The notes under the pieces were generated by a model. The model saw only the letters and a program-made list of their open reading frames with translations, searched no databases and was not told the origin of the DNA. Both the position numbers and the translations under genes were made by a program. Below, piece by piece: positions 31,956 to 40,241 of a DNA stretch of 45,652 nucleotides; position 1 is the first letter of the stretch; each line of letters opens with the position of its first letter. Source of the stretch: an uncultured Ruminiclostridium sp. Its GTDB lineage: Bacteria; Bacillota; Clostridia; Oscillospirales; Ruminococcaceae. The stretch lies in contig CALXIO010000019.1 in NCBI GenBank assembly GCA_944388385.1, forward strand, positions 1 through 45,652, given 5' to 3'.

Positions 31956-34769
31956 TTAGTCGGTATGATCCTCATTTAAGGTATCGTCCGCTTTATTGGC
32001 AGCGTCTTCTTCTGATTTAATGGCAGTATCCTCTGCCTTTTCTTTATTTTCTTCTTCTGTGTTTTCAGCAGGAGCTTCCTTTTCCTCTGACTTCTCACCC
32101 TCTATTGCCTGTAATTTAACCGGCCTTTTAAGATGAATGGAAATCATTATCATTATTGCAAATATACAGATACCGGTAAAGGTAAAGAGTATACCTGCGG
32201 GCATACCTGCCGGGAAGAAATTAAATTCAACCGTATGACTTCCTGCTGTTACAGGTATAGCCATAAGTGCATCATCAACCACAGCAACAGGTTCAACCTG
32301 CTTGCCGTCAACTGTTACAGTCCAGCCCTTTTCATAGGGAATGGTGGTGTAAAGCAGTCTGTCTGTGTCGCTGTTTATTGTAGCCCTTACATGGGTACCT
32401 GACAGCTTTTCAACCGTTGTATCCTTATTAAGCTCAAGAAGTCTTCCTATGCCCTCATTTATCATATCGTCGCTTATAACCGCAAAGGTAGGCTCACGGA
32501 AATAAAGATCATCACGGTTAAGCCTCAGCTCAAGGTTTATCTCATCACCCTTGTTAAAGTGACCAAGGCACTTTATGTTGTGGTTGTCACCCTCAAACAT
32601 ATAGTCAATGAACTTGTCATTTACATATACCGAAACCTCACGCTGATAGATTGTGGGGAAGAAGGTATATATATCACCTGTTACGGGGGCGGTAAGGGTA
32701 TAGGTTACCTTTGCATTGTCGGTAGCCTCAGTAAAGCCTATATAATTTCCCTCAAAGCCACCCTTTTTACAGCCTGTTGCAACAGGTCCGCTGTCATAGG
32801 TGAAGGTGGTAAAGTAGGAGGTATATTCATCCCCCAGCATATAGCTTAAAAGTGAATTCTGATTGTCAAATACCTTATCATCATCAAGAACTAACTGCTG
32901 TACCTTATTACTTGTAAGGTACATTATGGGAAGGGCGTTTTCATTTTTCGTAACAATGAAATCCTCCGGTCCCTTTACATCGGCAAAGCTGTCATTTTTT
33001 GTGGAAATAACATACTTTACCGAGAATAAATCGGTAGTAAGGCTTGTGGCACCGGTGAAACGGGTGTAATGTCCGCCGGAGGTAAAGCCGAATTTACCCA
33101 GCATATCAATAGCCTTTGCATTAAGGGTACTGCTGGAGTGGGAAAGTCCGTACATATGAGCGCCCATAGCATCATTTACCGTATTGTAGAAGGTTTTTTC
33201 TATACGGTAAAAGCCCGGGTCCTCTTCCCTTAACTGTTCTACCCTTTCATAAAGGGGAATTACCCTGTCGGTATAGGTATAACGGTTACTGAAGGTTATA
33301 TCCTTGTGCATTTTATTAAGGGTAAGCAAGGTGCTTGTACAAAGCTCAAAGCAAACCGCCACCACAATAAAGGATACAAGCATGGGGTCAAGCTTTTTGT
33401 TTCTGAAGCACTTTATAATTATATAGCAAACTATTGCAAAAAGAACTATAAAGCCTATTGAGGGAAGTACAACGGTAAGAGCGTCAAATAATTCAGTACC
33501 GCCGTCAATTTCCTCATTTAATGTATCAAGATTATCTATCCATACTATAATGCCCAGTATAAGTGCGGTACAGCCTGCAAGGGCCTTGCCCTTTACATAT
33601 TTAAGATTGTCAAAGGCCACCGCCGCCGCTGAAACTATTATAAAGGATACAGTAAAGCTATAACGATAAGGAAGCCAGTTAGGCATCTGTCCGCCGTGCC
33701 ATATCATATCCACGGGACGAACAAGCATACATACAACAAGGGCTCCCATAAGCACCGCAGTTGCAATTCTTCTGTTTGCCGGAACTTTTTTACAGGTAAA
33801 GTATACCGCAAAAAGAAGCAGGGCTATCATGGAGCTGTATATTATGGGAAGTCCCTGCATATTTACAGTATCGTAGGTGTTGAAAAACAGCTTCTGTATG
33901 AAATTTACTATATCGAAGTTAGGCTTTGGGGTATAGTCCGGATTTGTAAATTCAAACTTACCGTTTCCAAGTGAATAATAGGTGGGAAGCAGTAAAAAGC
34001 AGGAGCATAAGGCTGATGTTATACCGCTTGCCCCGAAAAGACAGCCCTTTTTAATAAAGCCTGTCCATACTCCCTTTTTGCCGTAATCTGCCGTTCCGAA
34101 AAATACCGCAAGAAAATAAAGCACAGAGAAAATGGCTATCATAAAGCCTATATAGAAGTTTGATATAAAGGCATATATAAGCGCCCCTATAAGCAGTCTG
34201 AAGCGGTATTCCTTAATAAGGCTTTCTATACCGTAGCACACAAGAGGCAGTATCAAAACTCCGTCCAGCCACATGGGGTCCATGGTCTGTACCACCATAT
34301 ATCCGCAAAGGGCATAGCAGGGAGCAAATATAAGTGCGGTGGTTTTTTTAAGCCCCTTAGCCTTATGAAGATAAAAGGCGAATATAGAAGCACACACACC
34401 GAACTTTGCCAGTATCATTGTAAGAAGTCCCTCGGTAATCATGGCTCTTGGGAACAGCCACACCAATATATTAAAGGGGCTTGCAAGATAATAGGCTATT
34501 ATTCCCACAAATTCGCCGGACAGATTTCTGCTCCAGCTGTAGAAAATACTTTCTCCGCTGTGTATAACATCATGCACATAGGTGTAATAGTATACATACT
34601 GGGCGTTAAGGTCAAGGGCCAATACCGACCTGTCACCGAAGGGCCACACCTCAAAGCAGGCATAAGCCAGATACATAACACCCACCGCTATAAAATATAC
34701 TGCGAATATATAGCCGTTTTTATACAGACGATGCCTTATTTCAGGCAAAAGTGATTTAATTTTCTCCAT
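31956..34769 (-). CDS. YfhO-family membrane glycosyltransferase
   Basis: Large polytopic membrane protein, 937 residues. It has an N-terminal helix, an external loop with LALDLNAQYVYYYTYVHD, about 12 more membrane helices to residue about 460, a large external domain with β-rich sequence (about 490–860), one final helix, and an acidic Glu/Asp/Ala tail of about 60 residues. This is the YfhO layout (PF09586). In B. subtilis YfhO works with the glycosyltransferase CsbB to add GlcNAc to lipoteichoic acid; the neighbouring gene here is a CsbB-like enzyme whose end overlaps this start by 14 bases, which supports the same pairing. The sugar and polymer are not known for this organism. Confidence 0.85.
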   Translation of the reverse strand: MEKIKSLLPEIRHRLYKNGYIFAVYFIAVGVMYLAYACFEVWPFGDRSVLALDLNAQYVYYYTYVHDVIHSGESIFYSWSRNLSGEFVGIIAYYLASPFNILVWLFPRAMITEGLLTMILAKFGVCASIFAFYLHKAKGLKKTTALIFAPCYALCGYMVVQTMDPMWLDGVLILPLVCYGIESLIKEYRFRLLIGALIYAFISNFYIGFMIAIFSVLYFLAVFFGTADYGKKGVWTGFIKKGCLFGASGITSALCSCFLLLPTYYSLGNGKFEFTNPDYTPKPNFDIVNFIQKLFFNTYDTVNMQGLPIIYSSMIALLLFAVYFTCKKVPANRRIATAVLMGALVVCMLVRPVDMIWHGGQMPNWLPYRYSFTVSFIIVSAAAVAFDNLKYVKGKALAGCTALILGIIVWIDNLDTLNEEIDGGTELFDALTVVLPSIGFIVLFAIVCYIIIKCFRNKKLDPMLVSFIVVAVCFELCTSTLLTLNKMHKDITFSNRYTYTDRVIPLYERVEQLREEDPGFYRIEKTFYNTVNDAMGAHMYGLSHSSSTLNAKAIDMLGKFGFTSGGHYTRFTGATSLTTDLFSVKYVISTKNDSFADVKGPEDFIVTKNENALPIMYLTSNKVQQLVLDDDKVFDNQNSLLSYMLGDEYTSYFTTFTYDSGPVATGCKKGGFEGNYIGFTEATDNAKVTYTLTAPVTGDIYTFFPTIYQREVSVYVNDKFIDYMFEGDNHNIKCLGHFNKGDEINLELRLNRDDLYFREPTFAVISDDMINEGIGRLLELNKDTTVEKLSGTHVRATINSDTDRLLYTTIPYEKGWTVTVDGKQVEPVAVVDDALMAIPVTAGSHTVEFNFFPAGMPAGILFTFTGICIFAIMIMISIHLKRPVKLQAIEGEKSEEKEAPAENTEEENKEKAEDTAIKSEEDAANKADDTLNEDHTD

Positions 34770-35691
34770 TGTTTCTTGTCCTTTTGTTTACTTGCTTAGA
34801 TACTATATATCTCGGTCTGTGTTTTATCTCTTCATAAATCTTACTTAAATAGTAGCCTACTATTCCTATACCTACCATTAAAAGACCGCCGATAATTAAA
34901 AGCAAAAGAATAACGGTAGTAAAGCCGTCCGCACTTTTTCCGAGGCAGAAATTAACCAAAGTCTGTATTCCCAGAATAAGTGCAAATATAAAGAAGAAAG
35001 TACCGCATACAGTCATTATCTGCATGGGGAAATTTGTAAAGCCGGTAATGGAGCTTATTGCATACTTAAACAGCTTTTTGAAATTCCACTTGGTGGTACC
35101 GCTGTTTCTCTCCTGTACATCAAAGGGAATTTTTACCGTTTCAAAGCCTACCCAGCTGGATAATGCCCTGAAGAAGGTAAGTCTTTCCGGCATTGAAAGA
35201 AGGGCATCAACAGCCCCTCTGCAAAGGAGCTTATAGTCGCTTGCCCCGTCAAGGTCAACCCCGGAATCCTTTTTCATTGTGCGGTAAAAGGTCTTGGCGC
35301 ACATTTTATAGAAAAAGCTCTCCTTACCCCTTGAACGCTTTACAGCCTCCACCACCTCAGCGCCGTTCTGATATGCCTCATACATATCCTTCATCAGCTC
35401 CGGCGGATGCTGTAAGTCACAGTCTATAACAATAACACAATCCCCCACAGCCCCCTCAAGGCCGGCAAATAATGCCGCCTCCTTGCCGAAGTTACGGGAA
35501 AAGTGAATACCCCTTATATAGCTGTTTTCCTTTCCGAGTTCGGAAATTACCTGCCAGGTATTATCCTTAGATCCGTCATCCACAAAGATGATTTCATATT
35601 CGGACAGGGGCGCTAAAACCTTCCCTATTCTCTCAGCGGCGGCAGGAATATTCGTTTCTTCATTATAAGCCGGTACTACTACCGAAATCAT
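34756..35691 (-). CDS. Polyprenyl-phosphate glycosyltransferase, CsbB/GtrB-like
   Basis: GT2 enzyme predicted to load a sugar onto undecaprenyl phosphate at the inner membrane face. The 311-residue product opens ISVVVPAYNEE, has the DDGSKD (GT2 D-x-D region) and DCDLQHPPE motifs, the QERNSGTTKW acceptor-loop signature of DPM1/GtrB-like enzymes, and two membrane helices at about 225–250 and 260–285. It precedes and overlaps the YfhO-family gene, as CsbB and YfhO function together in B. subtilis. It follows yjbQ by two bases. Confidence 0.88.
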   Translation of the reverse strand: MISVVVPAYNEETNIPAAAERIGKVLAPLSEYEIIFVDDGSKDNTWQVISELGKENSYIRGIHFSRNFGKEAALFAGLEGAVGDCVIVIDCDLQHPPELMKDMYEAYQNGAEVVEAVKRSRGKESFFYKMCAKTFYRTMKKDSGVDLDGASDYKLLCRGAVDALLSMPERLTFFRALSSWVGFETVKIPFDVQERNSGTTKWNFKKLFKYAISSITGFTNFPMQIMTVCGTFFFIFALILGIQTLVNFCLGKSADGFTTVILLLLIIGGLLMVGIGIVGYYLSKIYEEIKHRPRYIVSKQVNKRTRNNGEN

Positions 35692-35693
35692 TA

Positions 35694-36080
35694 TTATTCA
35701 CCTACAATATTTATTTCTACTGATTTTTCTCTTGTTCCGTCAAAGTCGATATAAATTACATACTGAGTATATCCCAGTGAAATTTCACCGTCGATAATAG
35801 CCGCAGTAACTCCGCCGCCTGCCAGCTGATGACATAAAGCAGGTCTTAATTCCTCAGGTGCGGACTCTGTCAGCTTTTGATAATACTCAACAAAGCCCTT
35901 GAGCTTTTCCTCATCACAGGGTGCAGTAACAACCGCCGCTGTGGTATGCATTGAATTTATTGTAATGATACCGTCACGGATGTTTGAGCGTCTTACACAT
36001 TCCTGTACATCGGAGGTAAGATCCATAAAGCCGGTCTTTTCCTCAAGGGTAATTGTGAAGGTCTGCTTGTAATTTTTCAT
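35694..36080 (-). CDS. yjbQ: YjbQ family protein (UPF0047)
   Basis: 128-residue protein of the UPF0047/YjbQ family. Some members have been linked to thiamine phosphate synthase activity, but the physiological role is unsettled. Family features: DLTSDVQECVRRSNIRDGIITINSMHTTAAV near the N-terminus, the HQLAGGGVTAAI block, and a C-terminal LGYTQYVIYIDFDG. Histidines in HTTA and HQLA are likely metal ligands by family comparison. It is the second gene of the operon, with a 34-base gap to the gene before. Confidence 0.85.
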   Translation of the reverse strand: MKNYKQTFTITLEEKTGFMDLTSDVQECVRRSNIRDGIITINSMHTTAAVVTAPCDEEKLKGFVEYYQKLTESAPEELRPALCHQLAGGGVTAAIIDGEISLGYTQYVIYIDFDGTREKSVEINIVGE

Positions 36081-36114
36081 GTTATTTCCTCCCGGACTTC
36101 AGGTCCATAAAAAT

Positions 36115-36423
36115 TTATTTCTTGCCCAATGCCATAAGAATCCGTATCGCAAAGGGACAAAGCGTCCTTAATATAAAGGTAATTATACCTATCCCGGCGG
36201 TGATCATTCCCACCTTGAAAAGCAGCATAATAACCATAGCAGAGGGAGTTATTTCCGCCATGTTGCCATGTACCTCCGGCAGTCCTGCAAATATAAGACC
36301 AAGAGCCAGACTGCACAGCGCAAATGTAATCAGAAATATCCCCAAGGGTATAAAAATCTTAGCGGCAACAGGTAATGCTCTTACCCTGTTATATAGCCTG
36401 TTTATTTTTTCAGTATAAGTCAT
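36115..36423 (-). CDS. Small membrane protein, first gene of the gltX operon
   Basis: 102 residues, family not recognised. The ATG at 36423 is chosen because GAGG lies six bases before it and because the promoter −10 ends only 49 bases upstream; the longer frame to 36537 would start upstream of the promoter. Two strong hydrophobic segments (about 20–45 AAKIFIPLGIFLITFALCSL and 62–85 AMVIMLLFKVGMITAGIG) with a positive N-terminus suggest two membrane passes. Function unknown. Confidence 0.65.
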   Translation of the reverse strand: MTYTEKINRLYNRVRALPVAAKIFIPLGIFLITFALCSLALGLIFAGLPEVHGNMAEITPSAMVIMLLFKVGMITAGIGIITFILRTLCPFAIRILMALGKK

Positions 36424-36471
36424 ATATGCCTCAAAAAACCTAAATATATTCAAATTTTCATAATCATAAAA

Positions 36472-36500
36472 ATTATACCACATTATGGGGCATATGTCAA
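36472..36500 (-). promoter_or_regulatory. Promoter of the gltX operon
   Basis: Perfect consensus on the minus strand: TTGACA (36500–36495), 17-bp spacer, TATAAT (36477–36472). It serves the seven-gene run from 36423 down to gltX at 28828. Confidence 0.93.
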
Positions 36501-36545
36501 ATTTAAAAAAATTTTTCAATTCGACTTTATCCGACATTTTTCCCC

Positions 36546-36574
36546 ATGAAAAAATTTTCAGGATATGTTATACT
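36546..36574 (+). promoter_or_regulatory. Candidate promoter of spoIIA
   Basis: An extended −10 TGTTATACT (TATACT at 36569–36574) lies 30 bases upstream of the spoIIAA start. The −35 region ATGAAA (36546–36551) is weak. In Bacillus spoIIA is under SigH; a SigH-like −10 (GAAT at 36575–36578) is present but no AGGA at the right spacing, so the class of promoter is uncertain. Confidence 0.45.
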
Positions 36575-36603
36575 GAATTACAAATCAAAAAGGAGGTTTA
36601 AAT

Positions 36604-36909
36604 ATGTGTATTTTTATTGACAGAGACAGGGACCCCTACACCCTTGTGGTATATCTTATAGGGGAGATTGATCACCATACCGCCGCCCAGATGCGAATGA
36701 TAATTGACGGCGAGGTTGAAAACAGCCTGCCCCGCCGCCTTATTTTAGATATGGAAAAGGTGGGCTTTATGGATTCCTCAGGGGTTGGCCTTATCTTAGG
36801 CAGACAAAGGCTTATGAAAAAATTAGGGGGAATGTTAATAATAAAAAACCCCTGCCCTGCTGTCCATAAGATATTAAAGCTGGCAGGACTTGAAGAACTG
36901 ATTAAATGA
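36604..36909 (+). CDS. spoIIAA: Anti-sigma-F antagonist SpoIIAA
   Basis: STAS-domain protein that, when dephosphorylated in the forespore, frees SigF from SpoIIAB. The 101-residue product carries the phosphorylation site DSSGVG with Ser58 at the same position as in B. subtilis. GEIDHHTAAQMRMII is the expected opening of the STAS fold. Ribosome binding site AAGGAGG. First gene of the spoIIA operon, 13 bases before spoIIAB. Confidence 0.94.
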   Translation: MCIFIDRDRDPYTLVVYLIGEIDHHTAAQMRMIIDGEVENSLPRRLILDMEKVGFMDSSGVGLILGRQRLMKKLGGMLIIKNPCPAVHKILKLAGLEELIK

Positions 36910-36922
36910 AAGGAAGGTCAAT

Positions 36923-37363
36923 ATGAACTACGATAACTACTTTAAGCTGACTATACCTGCCCTGTCAAGAAACGAGGGCTTTGCAAGGGCGGCGGTAAGC
37001 GCCTTTGCCGCCCAGCTTGACCCTACGGTGGAGGAATTGTCGGATATAAAATCCGCCGTTTCCGAGGCGGTGACAAACTGTGTTGTCCATGCCTACAGAA
37101 ATATGGCGGTGGGGCAGATTTACATTACAATGAGTATAACCGATAGGACATTATACATAAAGATTAAGGACAAGGGCTGTGGAATAGAGGATATAAAGAG
37201 GGCCATGGAGCCTCTATATACCTCAAAGCCGGAGGAGGAACGGGCAGGCCTTGGTTTTGCGGTAATGGAGAGCTGTTCTGACAAGGTAAGGGTAAGAAGC
37301 ACCCCGGGTAAGGGTACAACGGTGACTCTTATAACCACCCTTTCAAAAAGGGAGCTTAAATGA
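36923..37363 (+). CDS. spoIIAB: Anti-sigma-F factor SpoIIAB
   Basis: GHKL-fold kinase that holds SigF inactive and phosphorylates SpoIIAA. The 146-residue product shows the N-box SEAVTNCVVHAY, the G1 box IKDKGCGIEDI and the G2-type GLGFAVMESCSD, all needed for ATP binding. The stop codon overlaps the sigF ATG (ATGA), so translation is coupled and stoichiometry held close. Confidence 0.94.
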   Translation: MNYDNYFKLTIPALSRNEGFARAAVSAFAAQLDPTVEELSDIKSAVSEAVTNCVVHAYRNMAVGQIYITMSITDRTLYIKIKDKGCGIEDIKRAMEPLYTSKPEEERAGLGFAVMESCSDKVRVRSTPGKGTTVTLITTLSKRELK

Positions 37364-38016
37364 AAAGCTGTGAAAAGCTGTCGGCTGAGGAGCTGGTAAC
37401 GGAAAATCTTGGGCTTGTAAGGATGCTTGCCGGGAGATTTTGCGGCAGGGGTATAGAATATGAGGAATTATATTCCGCAGGCTGTGTGGGGCTTGTAAAA
37501 GCGGCAAACAGATTTGATGAAAGCAAGGGCTTTAAGTTTTCCACCTATGCGGTGCCGGTAATTGCAGGGGAAATAAAGCAATTATTCCGAAGCGGCGGCA
37601 GTATTACGGTAAGCCGTCCCTTAAAGGAATTATCCTTAAAGGCGGTAAAGATAAAGGAGGAGCTTATAAAAAAGGGTATAGAGCCGAGAATTTCCCAGAT
37701 AGCAAAGCTTCTTAATACAGACATAGAGCAAGCCGCCCTTGCACTTGAAGTATCTCTGCCGGCAATTTCTCTTAGCTTTGACAATGAGGGAATAAGGGAC
37801 ATTCCCACCCCCTCAGGCATAGGGGAAATAACCGACAAAATAGCCCTATATGAGGCATTGGGGAAGCTATCCCCACAGGATCGCCGGCTGATAGAATTAA
37901 GGTATTTTCAGGAGCTGAGCCAAAGTCGGGTGGCGGAGATTTTGTCAATGACCCAGGTGCAGGTATCTCGCAGGGAGAAGAGGATTTTAGGGGAGCTAAG
38001 GGAGAAGCTGGGGTGA
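37360..38016 (+). CDS. sigF: Sporulation sigma factor SigF
   Basis: First forespore-specific sigma factor. The 218-residue product is somewhat shorter than in Bacillus (about 255) but has region 2 (YEELYSAGCVGLVKAANRFD and GFKFSTYAVPVIAGEIKQLFRSGG), region 3 and region 4 (LSPQDRRLIELRYFQELSQSRVAEILSMTQVQVSRREKRIL), which contains the −35 recognition helix. It is third in spoIIA. SigF, not SigG, is indicated by operon position. No clear terminator follows on the plus strand; the hairpin at 38145–38165 may serve both strands. Confidence 0.93.
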   Translation: MKSCEKLSAEELVTENLGLVRMLAGRFCGRGIEYEELYSAGCVGLVKAANRFDESKGFKFSTYAVPVIAGEIKQLFRSGGSITVSRPLKELSLKAVKIKEELIKKGIEPRISQIAKLLNTDIEQAALALEVSLPAISLSFDNEGIRDIPTPSGIGEITDKIALYEALGKLSPQDRRLIELRYFQELSQSRVAEILSMTQVQVSRREKRILGELREKLG

Positions 38017-38129
38017 CCCTTTAATTTTTTCGCCTGCGGATGGAATTTGAACTGCCGATAAGGGGCGGTGTGACCTCCTTTATTTTTCGACTGCTGTCGG
38101 GTAACCCCATCCCCACTAAATATAAATCC

Positions 38130-38165
38130 CCCCAAAATAAAAACCGGCTCTGAAAATCAGAGCCG
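38130..38165 (-). terminator. Terminator of scfB
   Basis: CGGCTCTGA-aaa-TCAGAGCCG (38145–38165). On the minus strand it is followed by GTTTTTATTTT. On the plus strand the T-run is weak, so it mainly ends scfB. Confidence 0.88.
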
Positions 38166-38171
38166 TGTTCT

Positions 38172-39539
38172 TTATTCGCCTGTCTCCTGCTTTACCGCCG
38201 CTAAGGCAATAGCACATTCAATCCTCTTCTTCTGTGTTTCACAGGATAATTTGTGGGGCTTTTTAACATCCCCCTCATATATAAAGCTGTTGGCATTACA
38301 TCCGCCGCTGCAATAAAATCTTGCCCAGCATTCGCTGCATCCCTCTTTGCTGTATATGTGCATTCCTGCAAAGTAATCCTTTATCTCCTGATTTACTGTT
38401 CCCTCAAAAATATTACCCATTTTCCATTCTTCAATTCCTACAAACTGATGACAGGGGTAAATATCTCCGTCGGGGGTAACCGCCACATATTCATTACCGC
38501 AGCCACATCCACGCAAACGCTTAACCGCACAGGGACCCTGGTTTAAATCTATCATAAAGTGGAAGAAATTAAACTTTCTGTCCTTTTCAACCGTCTGCTT
38601 TTCCATAATGGTATAAAGCCTGTCATATTCATTGAATATGGCAGGAAGATCCGCCTCGGTTATTGCATAGGGAAGACTTTCGTCCGTTACAACCGGCTCC
38701 ACCGATAACTGCTCAAAGCCAAGCTCATTTATATGAAGAACATCATTTGCAAAGTCAAGATTGTACTTTGTGAAGGTTCCCCTTACATAATAGTCCTTAT
38801 CCCCTCTGCCGGCAACTAACTTCTGAAATTTGGGAACTATTATATCGTAGCTTCCCTTACCGGATGGTGTGGGGCGGATATTGTCGTTTATTTCCTTTCT
38901 TCCGTCCAAGGAAAGAACGCAGTTTGACATTTCCTTATTTATATAGTCGATTTTCTCATCATCAAGCAAAATTCCGTTGGTGGTAATTGTAAATCGGAAA
39001 TTCTTGTTGTGAGCCTTCTCTATGCTTCTGGCATACTTGACGGTTTCCACCACCGTATCCCATGCCATTAAGGGCTCGCCGCCGAAAAAGTCCACCTCAA
39101 GGTTTACCCTGTCACCGCTGTTTTCGATAAGGAAATCCATGGCCTTTTTACCGGTTTCCGGTGTCATCAGCATACGGCATCCGCCGAAATCTCCTGTCTG
39201 GGCAAAGCAATATTTACATCTTAAATTACAGTCATGGGAAACATGAAGACACATAGCCTTAATAGGCGCCTTCATGGCCATTTTTGCATACTTTGCGTAA
39301 TCATCATCGGTAAAGAGCATTTTCGCTTCATATAACTCACGAAGCTCATCATAGCACTCTGCCACTTCATTTTTATCATAGCCGGACATTTTATCAAGAA
39401 TTTCATCCGGACATACCTTTTCAAAGGGGGGCTTAGCATAGTCAAGAAGCTCATATGTGAGCTTGTCCACCAGATGCACACCGCCGCTGCAAACATCCAG
39501 TACAATATACTTGTCATTTTGTATGTATTTGTGTATCAT
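38172..39539 (-). CDS. scfB: Radical SAM/SPASM thioether maturase of SCIFF peptide
   Basis: Radical SAM enzyme that installs a thioether cross-link in the SCIFF peptide encoded just upstream. The ATG at 39539 is used because CAGGAG precedes it; this gives 455 residues. The N-terminal 90 residues (IVLDVCSGGVHLVDKLTYELLDY) look like a peptide-binding RRE domain. The radical SAM motif is DCNLRCKYC (Cys104, Cys108, Cys111), followed by FGGEPLM. The C-terminal SPASM region (from about 330) has many cysteines (GPCAVKRLRGCGCG, DIYPCHQF, CSECWARFYCSGGCN, LSCE) for two auxiliary Fe-S clusters. A palindromic hairpin separates it from scfA. The family is near-universal in Clostridia; the mature product's function is unknown. 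Confidence 0.95.
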   Translation of the reverse strand: MIHKYIQNDKYIVLDVCSGGVHLVDKLTYELLDYAKPPFEKVCPDEILDKMSGYDKNEVAECYDELRELYEAKMLFTDDDYAKYAKMAMKAPIKAMCLHVSHDCNLRCKYCFAQTGDFGGCRMLMTPETGKKAMDFLIENSGDRVNLEVDFFGGEPLMAWDTVVETVKYARSIEKAHNKNFRFTITTNGILLDDEKIDYINKEMSNCVLSLDGRKEINDNIRPTPSGKGSYDIIVPKFQKLVAGRGDKDYYVRGTFTKYNLDFANDVLHINELGFEQLSVEPVVTDESLPYAITEADLPAIFNEYDRLYTIMEKQTVEKDRKFNFFHFMIDLNQGPCAVKRLRGCGCGNEYVAVTPDGDIYPCHQFVGIEEWKMGNIFEGTVNQEIKDYFAGMHIYSKEGCSECWARFYCSGGCNANSFIYEGDVKKPHKLSCETQKKRIECAIALAAVKQETGE

Positions 39540-39562
39540 ATCAATTCTCCTGAGCAAAATTT

Positions 39563-39584
39563 AAGCAAGCCGTAAGGCTTGCTT
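39563..39584 (-). terminator. Intercistronic hairpin between scfA and scfB
   Basis: AAGCAAGCC-gtaa-GGCTTGCTT, a perfect 9-bp stem followed on the minus strand by AAATTTT. It lies 30 bases after scfA and 23 before scfB. It probably lets most transcripts end after the peptide gene while some continue into the maturase, giving more peptide than enzyme. Confidence 0.8.
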
Positions 39585-39613
39585 CAAAAAGATACAGTTT
39601 AAGGTATCAATGC

Positions 39614-39757
39614 TTACTTTACAGCTTCACACTTCTGGTTAGCTACTGTGCAGCTTGTTTTGCAAGCAGATTGGCAGGATGTCTGGCACTTGCCGCAACC
39701 GCCCTTAGCGGCTGTTTCCTTTAAGTTAGCCTTGTTTACTGTCTTAATGTGCTTCAT
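39614..39757 (-). CDS. scfA: SCIFF ribosomal peptide precursor
   Basis: 47-residue peptide of the SCIFF family (six cysteines in forty-five residues). It is too short for ordinary gene calling. The N-terminal leader is MKHIKTVNKANLKET, and the core holds cysteines at 21, 24, 28, 32, 36 and 43 with the spaced Cys-Gln/Thr-Ser pattern (CGKCQTSCQSACKTSC). The threonine between cysteines 32 and 36 is the kind of residue linked by ScfB in characterised members. The start is supported by CGGAGGTG and by the scfB neighbour. The mature product is presumed secreted or membrane-associated; its biological role is not established. Confidence 0.96.
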   Translation of the reverse strand: MKHIKTVNKANLKETAAKGGCGKCQTSCQSACKTSCTVANQKCEAVK

Positions 39758-39874
39758 AAAAACACCTCCGTAATGGAATTACAGCTGTAGTACAGCCTTC
39801 CTATGTTCCATAATTAAGATTTCTGAAAACAGGGGAAAAGCTGTTACAGTATTCATAAATTATGGTTTGGCATA

Positions 39875-39903
39875 ATTATACCACATTATTTTTAAAATAG
39901 CAA
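39875..39903 (-). promoter_or_regulatory. scfA promoter
   Basis: On the minus strand −35 TTGCTA (39903–39898), 17-bp spacer, −10 TATAAT (39880–39875). The predicted 5' leader is about 110 bases and includes a small GCTGTA-c-TACAGC hairpin (about 39783–39795). Confidence 0.8.
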
Positions 39904-39916
39904 GTATTTTTTCAAA

Positions 39917-40168
39917 TTATAGTATAAATATAAGAAAAATTACCGAGGTGATGCCGGCTGACAGCAAGCCGATCCCCAAAAGGGGTAATATCCACCCAAG
40001 GGTTTTTCTTCTTTTGGAATTATCAAGGGCGGAAATATAATCATCGGCATCGGCCTTCAGCTTGCCGTAATCGGTATTCCCCGGCCGGATATAGAATATA
40101 GCCTTTTCAAAATACTTGCTGTCCGGGTTGTTTATTTCCAGTATAATTTTATTAACTGCCTTTAACAT
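39917..40168 (-). CDS. Small tail-anchored-type membrane protein upstream of scfA
   Basis: 83 residues, family not recognised. A hydrophilic N-terminal part (about 1–52, with NNPDSKYFEKAIFYIRPGNTDYGKLKADADDYI) is followed by Lys/Arg-rich KRRKT and one or two hydrophobic segments (about 58–83) ending the protein, which suggests a C-terminal membrane anchor. The ribosome binding site AAAGGAG precedes ATG. It runs in the same direction as scfA, but a promoter lies between them, so it need not belong to the SCIFF operon. Function unknown. Confidence 0.75.
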   Translation of the reverse strand: MLKAVNKIILEINNPDSKYFEKAIFYIRPGNTDYGKLKADADDYISALDNSKRRKTLGWILPLLGIGLLSAGITSVIFLIFIL

Positions 40169-40241
40169 ATTAGCATCTCCTTTAATTTTCTACCCATTGT
40201 ATTATTGGAATTTTAAGGCAAAATATACCCACAGTCTATAA

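Noticed and set aside
36546..36600. SigH promoter for spoIIA
   Set aside because: AGGAT and GAAT words are present but only seven bases apart, too close for SigH; a SigA-like extended −10 fits as well.
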